Of a DNA stretch of 36,191 bases, positions 30,324 through 36,191 are shown one piece after another. The DNA comes from CAWBRT01 sp050015355 (lineage in GTDB: Bacteria > Acidobacteriota > Terriglobia > Terriglobales > Acidobacteriaceae): assembly GCA_050015355.1 (NCBI GenBank), contig JBEKBO010000038.1:1-36191 (forward strand). Direction: 5' to 3'. Both the position numbers and the translations under genes were made by a program. Position 1 is the first letter of the stretch. Each line of letters begins with the position of its first letter. Below the pieces are notes generated by a model. The model was not told the DNA's origin. It saw only the letters and a program-made list of their open reading frames with translations, and searched no databases.

Positions 30324-31063
30324 TGCGTTGGTTCCTGTATTTCCGCGAGAGCTTGCCTGGGAACTTTCCGGGAAGTACGCTTCCGGGAAGCTGCTGAATT
30401 TTTCAACTTGTGGCCGCTATGCCGGCTTGCCGGCTCGGCAGACATACCGTCAAGCCAGATTGAGACCATCATCCTGCTGGCCTCGCGTGCGTCCATATTT
30501 CCGGCGGTGTTTCCGGCGGTGTCGACCGGGCCGAAAAGTTCCTTGATGAGCGAGTGATAAACCACCGTGCCGATGAAAGTGCGCGCGGCCATGACCGGGT
30601 CGGCGGAGCGCAGCACTCCGAGGCGCATCTGCCGGCGCAGGTAGTTGGCCAGCACCTCGAAGTATTCGGCGATGAAGCGCCCGAAAAAACGCCGCGATAA
30701 TTCGTGCCGCTCCAGCGCGCAGAACAGTGAAAGGCGGGTAGTCGCGTGGTCCTCCGCCCGGCGCTGCAGGGTCCACTCGGCCACGGCCAGCAGCGCTTCG
30801 CGCACGTTGGCCGCGCCCGCCAGCAACTCTTCCAGGCGGAGATGGAAATCTTCCGAGCGCACTTTGGCTTCCAGTACCGCCCAGTACAACTCTTCCTTGG
30901 TGGGAAAATGGCGAAAGATGAGGGCTTCGTTGACCTGCGCGTGGGCCGCGATCTCGCGCGTGGTGGTGCCCACGAAGCCTTTCTCGGCAAACATCTCGGT
31001 GGCGATCCCAAGAATCTGCTGGCGGCGGTCCACGGAAGAAATTCTTTGCTGCGCGGTAGTCAT
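30320..31063 (-). CDS. TetR family transcriptional regulator of the efflux operon
   Basis: A 247-residue repressor. The N-terminal TetR HTH is RRQQILGIATEMFAEKGFVGTTTREIAAHAQVNEALIFRHFPTKEELYWAVLE, with the typical recognition helix VNEALIFRHFPTKEELY. The remaining helices form the ligand/dimer domain, ending in a Lys/Arg-rich tail (SRKRTSRKVPRQALAEIQEPTQ) that may be a by-product of the overlap with the next gene. I start at ATG 31063: a longer frame from 31117 would run through the palindromic operator at 31073-31092. It overlaps the MFP gene by four bases, so it is likely the autoregulator of the whole operon. Confidence 0.92.
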   Translation of the reverse strand: MTTAQQRISSVDRRQQILGIATEMFAEKGFVGTTTREIAAHAQVNEALIFRHFPTKEELYWAVLEAKVRSEDFHLRLEELLAGAANVREALLAVAEWTLQRRAEDHATTRLSLFCALERHELSRRFFGRFIAEYFEVLANYLRRQMRLGVLRSADPVMAARTFIGTVVYHSLIKELFGPVDTAGNTAGNMDAREASRMMVSIWLDGMSAEPASRHSGHKLKNSAASRKRTSRKVPRQALAEIQEPTQ

Positions 31064-31072
31064 GGCCAAAAG

Positions 31073-31092
31073 AAGTAAGTAATTGCTTACTT
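31073..31092. promoter_or_regulatory. Palindromic operator of the tetR-mfp-rnd operon
   Basis: AAGTAAG (31073-31079) and CTTACTT (31086-31092) are perfect inverted arms around TAATTG, 18 of 20 positions symmetric. It lies nine bases before the tetR start codon, the classic place for autorepression by a TetR protein. Confidence 0.75.
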
Positions 31093-31225
31093 TACAGCGC
31101 TGCCATGAGTACGTCAATGTTACGAATGTTACCTATTCCGCATTACCCGGAAAGACAGGGAGCGGCTCGCCTTTCGCTTCATCTGCATAAAACTGCCAGC
31201 CCGACTCCGTAAGCCTCATCGAGTT

Positions 31226-31262
31226 CCCACATTAGCCAACTGCGGGCAAATGTGGGGGCACC
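31226..31262 (+). repeat. A hairpin upstream of the NDH-2-type gene
   Basis: CCCACATTAGCC pairs with GGGCAAATGTGGGGG around AACTGC. It lies between the divergent tetR operon and the dehydrogenase gene. The short form starts with GAGTTCCCACA rather than GAAACTACCCCA. Confidence 0.7.
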
Positions 31263-31350
31263 AAGGCTGCTCTGAAACTGGCGAGCCGAAAAAGTTCGAC
31301 GTGCGCAGTAGCGCGGCATCCTATAGATGGTAAAGGGAGATAGAACTGAG

Positions 31351-32775
31351 ATGACTGCCACTATTCCTCGTGTCGTTATTGTCGGCGGCGGTTTTGGCGG
31401 CTTGTATGCGGCCCGCATGCTGGCGCGCAAGCCGGTCAGGGTCACTCTCATCGACCGCAAGAATCACCATACCTTTCAGCCGCTGCTATACCAGGTTGCG
31501 ACCGCCGGCCTCTCGCCCGGTGAGATTGCCCATCCGATTCGGGCCATCTTCAAGCACTCCAAGAACATAGAGGTCTTGCTGGACGAGGTGACGGGCTTCG
31601 ATCTGGCTCATCGCCAAGTTCTGTTGCACGACGACCGGCTCGCTTACGACTACCTGATCGTCGCCGCGGGCGCCACTCACGCTTACTTTGGCCACGAGAA
31701 CTGGGCGCCGATTGCTCCCGGCCTGAAAACCTTGGAGGACGCCACGGAGATCCGCCGACGAATATTGCTGGCGTTTGAAATTGCGGAACGGCGGGCACGG
31801 CTGGAGCGCAAACTTGAGCCCATCAATTTTGTCATCGTCGGTGGCGGGCCGACCGGGGTGGAGTTGGCGGGAGCGGTCGCGGAAATTGCTCACCGCGTGG
31901 TCGCCGGCAACTTCCGGTCGATCGACCCGAGCCGGGCGCGGGTGATCCTGCTGGAAGCAGGCCCGCGCGTGCTGCCCAGCTATACCGAAGACCTCTCGCA
32001 CAGCGCCGAGCGGCAGCTACGGACGCTGGGCGTCGAAGTGATGGACAACTGCATGGTGACCGAAGTGGAGCCGAACCGCATCCACTTCGGCGACAGCAGC
32101 CTGGAGGCCTCGGTGATTTTGTGGGCGGCGGGGGTTGCCGCTTCGCCTCTGGGGAAGATGCTGGATGCGCCGCTCGACCGTGCAGGACGAGTGTTGGTGG
32201 AAGCGGACCTCACCGTTCCCGGTCACCCCGAGGTATTTATTGTCGGCGATATGGCCTCGGTGAAACAGGCGGACGGCAAGCCCGTGCCTGGCGTCGCTCC
32301 GGCGGCTATCCAGATGGGAGAATTCGCGGCGCAGACCATTCTCGACGAGGTTGCGGGCCAAACGCAACGGGTACGGGCGACGGATCGCCCTCCGGCTCCC
32401 ACCCCAGCGACAGCGAGAAAACCGTCGCTGGGGGCCCCGGCTCGCGGCGCGGGCTTCCACTACTTCGATAAAGGAAGCCTCGCCACCATAGGCCGCAACG
32501 CCGGAATTGCGCAGATAGGCCGCCTGCACCTTACCGGGTTGATCGCCTGGCTGGCTTGGCTGCTGGTACACGTTTTTTTTCTGATCGGCTTCCGCAACCG
32601 TCTGCAAGTGATTTGGGAGTGGGGGTGGGCGTATTTACGGTATCAGAAGGGCGCCAGGCTGATCACGGGAAACAGCGACTCGATTACGCCCGATGAAGTG
32701 CACGACGAGACTCGCCGCGAAGCGACGCTGGAGATTCCGGCCCCGGCATCAATGCCGGAGCGGAAGGCGTCATGA
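31351..32775 (+). CDS. NDH-2-type NAD(P)/FAD oxidoreductase with an in-frame B repeat
   Basis: Type II NADH:quinone oxidoreductase-like protein of 474 residues. Residues 8-19 hold the FAD-binding VVIVGGGFGGLY, followed by LIDRKNHHTFQPLLYQVATAGLSPGEIA (typical NDH-2), the second nucleotide site FVIVGGGPTGVELAGAVAEI, GVAPAAIQMGEFAAQTI and the quinone/membrane part FHYFDKGSLATIGRNAGIAQIG with WLAWLLVHVFFLIGFRNR. It passes electrons from NADH to quinone without pumping protons. Residues about 351-366 (TPATARKPSLGAPA) are encoded by a B hairpin in a surface loop. ATG 31351, with GGGAGA ten bases upstream, is preferred to ATG 31327. Confidence 0.9.
   Translation: MTATIPRVVIVGGGFGGLYAARMLARKPVRVTLIDRKNHHTFQPLLYQVATAGLSPGEIAHPIRAIFKHSKNIEVLLDEVTGFDLAHRQVLLHDDRLAYDYLIVAAGATHAYFGHENWAPIAPGLKTLEDATEIRRRILLAFEIAERRARLERKLEPINFVIVGGGPTGVELAGAVAEIAHRVVAGNFRSIDPSRARVILLEAGPRVLPSYTEDLSHSAERQLRTLGVEVMDNCMVTEVEPNRIHFGDSSLEASVILWAAGVAASPLGKMLDAPLDRAGRVLVEADLTVPGHPEVFIVGDMASVKQADGKPVPGVAPAAIQMGEFAAQTILDEVAGQTQRVRATDRPPAPTPATARKPSLGAPARGAGFHYFDKGSLATIGRNAGIAQIGRLHLTGLIAWLAWLLVHVFFLIGFRNRLQVIWEWGWAYLRYQKGARLITGNSDSITPDEVHDETRREATLEIPAPASMPERKAS
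32392..32443 (+). repeat. B hairpin inside the ndh-2 gene, flanked by 7-bp direct repeats
   Basis: Arms CCCCAGCGAC (32402-32411) and GTCGCTGGGG (32424-32433) are perfectly complementary, followed by GGCCCCG. CCGGCTC stands on both sides (32392-32398 and 32437-32443), exactly 45 bp or 15 codons apart, the same distance as the CGAG pair around the ubiD copy. This fits an insertion with target duplication that kept the frame. Confidence 0.85.
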
Positions 32776-32796
32776 GCGGGATGGCGGACGGAGAAA

Positions 32797-32852
32797 TAAA
32801 ATAACGTCTAGCGTTATTTTAGCTTGACTAGAATAACGTGTCGCGTTATTTT
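32797..32852 (+). promoter_or_regulatory. higBA promoter with two operator palindromes
   Basis: Palindrome 1: TAAAATAACG and CGTTATTTTA (32797-32821, 10-bp arms, 5-base spacer). Palindrome 2: AATAACG and CGTTATT (32832-32850, 7-bp arms, 5-base spacer). TTGACT (32824-32829) and TATTTT (32847-32852) form a promoter with a 17-base spacer; palindrome 2 covers its spacer and -10, palindrome 1 abuts its -35. The shared half-site is AATAACG. Confidence 0.75.
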
Positions 32853-32933
32853 GTTCTTGCCGCTCGGGTTCGTTTGTCGCACCAGCGGGAACGTACTGGG
32901 ATCGGCTGTCGCGCAGTCTCAAGAAAGTGTCTG

Positions 32934-33215
32934 GTGATTGCGAACTTTAAAGACGCGGATGCAAAACGGCTTTACGAGACGGGCAAGAGCCGGCGCCTTC
33001 CGTCGGACATTCAGCGCGCGGTCTTGCGGAAGTTGAAAATCATGAACAACGCGGCGGACCTGAATGATTTGCGAATACCTCCGGGAAACCGCCTTGAAGC
33101 GTTGAGCGGCGAGAGAGAGGGACAGCACAGCATTCGGATCAACGATCAATACCGCATCTGCTTCGTGTGGAAAGGTGCTGAATTCCGCGACGTAGAGATC
33201 GTTGACTATCACTAG
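32934..33215 (+). CDS. higB: HigB-type toxin (RelE superfamily)
   Basis: Ribosome-dependent mRNA endonuclease of a toxin-antitoxin pair, 93 residues. The HigB pattern is VIANFKDADAKRLYETGKSRRLPSDIQRAVLRKLKIMNNA, then DLNDLRIPPGNRLEALSGEREGQHSIRINDQYRICFVWKGAEFRDVEIVDYH. The last part carries the conserved RINDQYRI.F.W strand and the terminal His. I start at GTG 32934: this gives the normal length, and an ATG at 32838 lies inside the operator region. The toxin-before-antitoxin order is typical of higBA. Confidence 0.92.
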   Translation: MIANFKDADAKRLYETGKSRRLPSDIQRAVLRKLKIMNNAADLNDLRIPPGNRLEALSGEREGQHSIRINDQYRICFVWKGAEFRDVEIVDYH

Positions 33216-33318
33216 GCGCTTGGAAGTATAGGGAGAATATCCGTAAGCGCATAATTTGAATCGTAGTAGAAAGTACTAGCCGCAGTGAGCGGCGACCCTG
33301 ACCAAACAGGAGAGCAAG

Positions 33319-33612
33319 ATGGCCGCAACGGCCGCAAATGCGGTGCACCCAGGTGAGATACTGCGGGAAGAATTCATGATCCCGCTGGGCCTGACTTCGA
33401 CGGAGTTAGCCGCGCATCTGCATACTTCCGTGCCACGCGTGAATGACATTGTGCGCGAGCGGCGCGCGATCACCGCCGATACGGCAATGCGGTTGGCCAG
33501 GTACTTCGGCACCTCGGCCAAGCTTTGGATGGGGCTGCAGGCGGAGTACGACTTGGATCTGGCAGCCGCCAACCGCGAAATCCGGAAGATTAAACCGAGA
33601 GTGGTCGCCTGA
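33319..33612 (+). CDS. higA: HigA-type antitoxin (XRE HTH)
   Basis: Antitoxin and repressor of 97 residues. HPGEILREEFMIPLGLTSTELAAHL begins the HigA family, and the HTH continues HTSVPRVNDIVRERRAITADTAMRLARYFGTSAKLWMGLQAEYDLDLA, the signature of the VapI/HigA subfamily. It neutralises HigB and, with it, should bind the AATAACG palindromes upstream of higB. SD AGGAGAG stands just before ATG 33319. The 103-base gap after higB is longer than usual; I see no separate promoter in it. Confidence 0.94.
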   Translation: MAATAANAVHPGEILREEFMIPLGLTSTELAAHLHTSVPRVNDIVRERRAITADTAMRLARYFGTSAKLWMGLQAEYDLDLAAANREIRKIKPRVVA

Positions 33613-33622
33613 CCGTCGGCTC

Positions 33623-33704
33623 GGAAACTACCCCACGTTAGCCCCAGTCACCCCAGCGAGCCGAGCCTCGCCGGGGACCCCGACACGGGCGAACGTGGGG
33701 CACC
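33623..33704 (+). repeat. A+B composite hairpin after higA
   Basis: Outer stem TACCCCACGTTAGCCC with GGGCGAACGTGGGGCA; inner B hairpin arms CCCCAGCGAG (33651-33660) and CTCGCCGGGG (33667-33676). It starts 11 bases after the higA stop codon. Confidence 0.85.
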
Positions 33705-33751
33705 ATTTCGGCATGACATTGCTTAGCAGGGTTGTCCGCGAGCGGCAGCGA

Positions 33752-33757
33752 TATAAT
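33752..33757 (+). promoter_or_regulatory. -10 box of the TPR gene
   Basis: A perfect TATAAT 15 bases before ATG 33773, which would give a leader of only about nine bases. The nearest -35-like TTGTCC (33732-33737) is too close (14 bases), so the upstream element is unclear. Confidence 0.5.
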
Positions 33758-33772
33758 CGAGCTATCTTGACT

Positions 33773-35401
33773 ATGTTCCGGCTCATCTATCGTCTGGCGG
33801 CGGCGGTTGGTTTTTGCTGTGGCGTGGTGTTGTCGTGCGTTGCGCAAAGTTCCGTGCCGCCGGCTCAGACCCTGTTGATTCTGCCTTTTGAGAACCACTC
33901 CAAGTCTCCGGGTCTGGAATGGATTGGCGAGTCGTTTCCCGAGATACTTTTGCAGCGCCTGTCCTCTCCCTCGATGTACATCATCAGTCGCGAAGACCGG
34001 GTCTACGCCTTTGACCGGATGGGGATTCCCGCCGGCGCCCGGCCTTCGCACGCCACCATGTATAAAATCGCCGAGCAGATGGATTGCGACTACGTGGTGA
34101 TGGGAGACTACAACTTTGACGGATTGACCTTCACGGCGCGGGCCAAGGTGCTCGACATGAAGCAGTTGCGGCAATCGCCGATGCTGGAAGCCGCGGGGCC
34201 GCTGCTCAAACTGATCGATGTGCAGACGGATCTGGCCTGGCAGTTGCTGAAAACCATCCAGCCGCAGAGCACGATCAGCCGCGAAGAGATGGTCCGTTCG
34301 GCCAACGCGATCCGCCTGGATTCCTTCGAAAACTACGTGCGTGGCATCGTTGCCACCACCCGGCAGGAAAGAGTCCGGCGATTCCGCGAGGCTATACGGT
34401 TCAATCCGCAGTACACACTGGCGATCTTCCAATTGGGCAAGACGTACTATTCAAACCGCGAGTACGAATCGGCGGCGAGTTGGCTGAGCCGCATTCCGCA
34501 GGCGGACCCGAAAGCGGGAGAGGCGTACTTCCTGCTTGGGCTGGCGTACTACAACCAGGGGCAATTCGAGCGCGCCGAAGACGCGTTCCGGGTCACCATC
34601 TCCAAGCTTCCGCTTACCGAGGTCTATAACAATCTTGGGGCGGCGGCCTTGCGGCGGGGCAAGCGGAGCGCCTTGCCACTGCTGCAACGGACGGTCGAAG
34701 TCGACCCGCACGATCCCGATTACCGCTTCAACCTTGCCCTGGCGCTTTACAGGTATGGCGATCCGGCGATGGCAGTGAAGAACCTTCGCGAGTCACTGGC
34801 GAAGTATCCGACCGACAGCGAAGCGCGGCAGTTTCTCGATGAGATTTCCGGCGCGCCCGGCGCCACGGGCAATCGGGGAGCCGACAGCTCCGGGACCACG
34901 GGCGCTTCCATCTCCAAGCTGCCGCTTCCGCGCATCAAACGGAACTACGATGAGAGCTCGTTCAGGATGCTGGCGCTTGAAATCCAGAACTCGACCAAGC
35001 CGGTGCATGAGCCGGGCGGCAACACGCGAACGCTGTATCACATCCAGCACGGAACGGAACTGCTTGATCGCGGTTTGATCGCCGACGCGGAAAACGAGTT
35101 CCAAGAGGCGCTCAAGATAGAGCCGGCGAGCGCGGCTGCTCACGCCGGCCTTGCCCGCGCCGCCGAGGCGAAGGGCGACATGGTAACGGCGCGGCAAGAG
35201 GCTGCCACTTCGATTGGCCTGCATCCCACGGCGGCAGCTTTTCTGGTGCTGGCGCGGGCAGACATGCGGCAAAGACTGTTTGGTTCGGCGGCCCAAAACG
35301 TGGACCAGGCGCTTACGCTCGAGCCGGGCAACGCCGACGCCCTGACTCTCAAGCAGGAGATCGCGGCGCGCGCTACGCAGGCCACGGAGTGGGCGCGCTA
35401 G
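33773..35401 (+). CDS. Exported TPR protein with an N-terminal TolB/FlgO-like domain
   Basis: A 542-residue protein. Residues 1-24 are a signal peptide (RLIYRLAAAVGFCCGVVLSCVAQ). Residues about 30-190 resemble the FlgO/TolB-N type fold: TLLILPFENHSKSPGLEWIGESFPEILLQRLSS, YIISREDRVYAFDRMGIPAG and DCDYVVMGDYNFDG. TPR repeats follow (AIFQLGKTYYSNREYESAASWLSRI, AYFLLGLAYYNQGQFERAEDAF, VYNNLGAAALRRGKRSALPLLQRTVEVDP), then a Gly/Ser-rich linker and a second TPR block (HGTELLDRGLIADAENEFQEALKIEP to the end). It is probably a periplasmic scaffold; partner unknown. ATG 33773 is chosen for the signal peptide; longer frames read through the A+B repeat. Confidence 0.85.
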   Translation: MFRLIYRLAAAVGFCCGVVLSCVAQSSVPPAQTLLILPFENHSKSPGLEWIGESFPEILLQRLSSPSMYIISREDRVYAFDRMGIPAGARPSHATMYKIAEQMDCDYVVMGDYNFDGLTFTARAKVLDMKQLRQSPMLEAAGPLLKLIDVQTDLAWQLLKTIQPQSTISREEMVRSANAIRLDSFENYVRGIVATTRQERVRRFREAIRFNPQYTLAIFQLGKTYYSNREYESAASWLSRIPQADPKAGEAYFLLGLAYYNQGQFERAEDAFRVTISKLPLTEVYNNLGAAALRRGKRSALPLLQRTVEVDPHDPDYRFNLALALYRYGDPAMAVKNLRESLAKYPTDSEARQFLDEISGAPGATGNRGADSSGTTGASISKLPLPRIKRNYDESSFRMLALEIQNSTKPVHEPGGNTRTLYHIQHGTELLDRGLIADAENEFQEALKIEPASAAAHAGLARAAEAKGDMVTARQEAATSIGLHPTAAAFLVLARADMRQRLFGSAAQNVDQALTLEPGNADALTLKQEIAARATQATEWAR

Positions 35402-35733
35402 GACGGTTGTCCTGTTGGCCCTGATCAAAACCCACATCTGCTGACTGCGGCAGATGTGGGGCACCAGCGAAATCCTGAGCGAAGCGAAGGATCTATGCAT
35501 TACAAAAACAAATACATGGATTCATCGCTCGCTCTGCTCGCTCAGAATGACACTGCAAAGGGTTTTACCGGCCCACACGAGGACCTTCGAAAGAGCTGAC
35601 CCACACGTCAGCCCAACACAAGGGCAGATGTGGGGCACCAGCAGATGTGGGATTTGAGAACTGCCCCACATTTGCCAACAGAGGGCAAATATGGGCCACC
35701 AACGCCGGTTGTGAGGATTTCAAGGATAAGCCC
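35402..35733. repeat. Gap with three A-type hairpins and one full C hairpin
   Basis: 35430-35464 is a short A unit (CCCACATCTGC/GCAGATGTGGG). 35471-35552 is a C unit (ATCCTGAGCGAAGCG ... CGCTCAGAATGACA around GCATTACAAAAACAAATAC). 35598-35639 is an A-like unit whose arms no longer match (ACACGTCAGCCC against GGGCAGATGTGG), as if halves of two subtypes were joined. 35658-35700 is an A unit (CCCCACATTTGCC/GGCAAATATGGG). No gene is visible in these 332 bases. Confidence 0.75.
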
Positions 35734-36191
35734 ATGCGTCTGCGTTCGCATCTGCGTTTTCATCTGATTGCCGCACTTCTCCTGCTTGGTTGCGCATTTG
35801 CTCTGCCCTGCGCCGCTGACGTGCTGAAGATTACGATCGACGGTCCTATTCATCCCATCGCGGAGGAATACATCGCGCGCGCCATCACGGCCGCGGAGCG
35901 CCGCCACTCGGAAGTCGTATTGATCGAGCTGCGCACACCGGGCGGCCTGGTCGATTCCACGCGGGAGATCGTCGAGAAAATTCTCGCCTCCCGCGTTCCG
36001 GTAGTTGTTTACGTGGCGCCGAGCGGGGCGCGCGCGGCTTCGGCAGGCTTCTTTATTCTGGAATCCGCGGACGTGGCTGCCATGGCTCCCGGCACCAACA
36101 CCGGGGCGTCGCATCCGGTTTCCATCGCGGGCGGCAAGATGGACGACGTGATGAAGACCAAGATTGAGAACGATACCGCGGCTTTCATGCG
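35734..36191 (+). CDS. NfeD-type membrane serine protease, ClpP-fold domain (5' part only)
   Basis: The frame is open from ATG 35734 to the window edge (152 codons). SD AAGGA stands seven bases upstream. A Sec signal peptide (HLIAALLLLGCAFALPCAAD) is followed by LKITIDGPIHPIAEEYIARAITAAE, IELRTPGGLVDSTREIVEKIL and the active-site block YVAPSGARAASAGFFILESAD with the likely nucleophile in AASAG. GTNTGASHPVSIAGG and KIENDTAAFM follow, with the expected catalytic lysine region in MKTKIEND. NfeD1b proteins cleave stomatin-like partners at the membrane. The NfeD membrane part and any neighbouring stomatin gene lie beyond the window. Confidence 0.88.
   Translation, partial: MRLRSHLRFHLIAALLLLGCAFALPCAADVLKITIDGPIHPIAEEYIARAITAAERRHSEVVLIELRTPGGLVDSTREIVEKILASRVPVVVYVAPSGARAASAGFFILESADVAAMAPGTNTGASHPVSIAGGKMDDVMKTKIENDTAAFM

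Overview
The window is GC-rich chromosomal DNA from a free-living Gram-negative heterotroph. I place it in the Acidobacteriota (Terriglobia / Koribacter-like). This rests on the protein set (BFN-domain nuclease, O-acetylhomoserine methionine pathway, HpnB-like glycosyltransferase, NfeD-type protease, HAE1 efflux pump) and on gene borders packed with short hairpin repeats of a style I associate with soil acidobacteria. No database search was possible, so the assignment is an inference.

Layout. 1-2700: miaB, a BFN nuclease gene and a small conserved gene. 2700-3540: repeats only. 3540-5330: DinB-like gene and truB on the minus strand. 5600-7650: rhomboid protease and EamA-type transporter on the plus strand. 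7865-10430, minus: a tightly overlapped operon of two PTPS-type pterin synthases and folE, followed by an SDR gene. 10796-12672: glycosyltransferase and divergent TlpA-like thioredoxin. 13027-16663: UbiD decarboxylase, a nucleotidyltransferase-fold protein and a YfcE-type phosphodiesterase. 16738: tRNA-Gly(CCC). 17060-18866: DUF1906-like secreted protein and a small secreted protein. 19102-21770, minus: metY-metX behind a Met/Cys-codon leader peptide and attenuator. 21901-25628: lactonase-fold propeller, Old Yellow Enzyme, a Cys-rich small protein, a SnoaL/DUF4440 protein. 25954-31092, minus: tetR-mfp-rnd efflux operon with a palindromic operator. 31351-33612: NDH-2-type dehydrogenase and a higBA toxin-antitoxin pair with twin operators. 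33773-36191: TPR protein and the 5' part of an NfeD/ClpP-fold protease.

Two things stand out. First, the metYX leader encodes a 27-residue peptide with Met at 11, 13, 15 and 17 and Cys at 14 and 18. It is followed by three successive, mutually exclusive pairings (1:2, 2:3, 3:4) ending in a terminator-like hairpin, so it is readable as a complete ribosome-mediated methionine attenuator. Second, the window is colonised by several hairpin repeat families. I call them A (TACCCCA...TGGGGCACC), B (CACCCC...GGGGACCCCG), BL (a 107-bp long form of B) and C (TGTCATCCTGAGCGAAGCG...). B units have covarying stems, are nested inside A, C and another repeat, and lie in frame inside the ubiD, ndh-2 and mfp genes. 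BL occurs twice in frame in the glycosyltransferase gene, and an A unit lies in frame in the nucleotidyltransferase-fold gene. This resembles in principle the protein-coding palindromic elements of Rickettsia.
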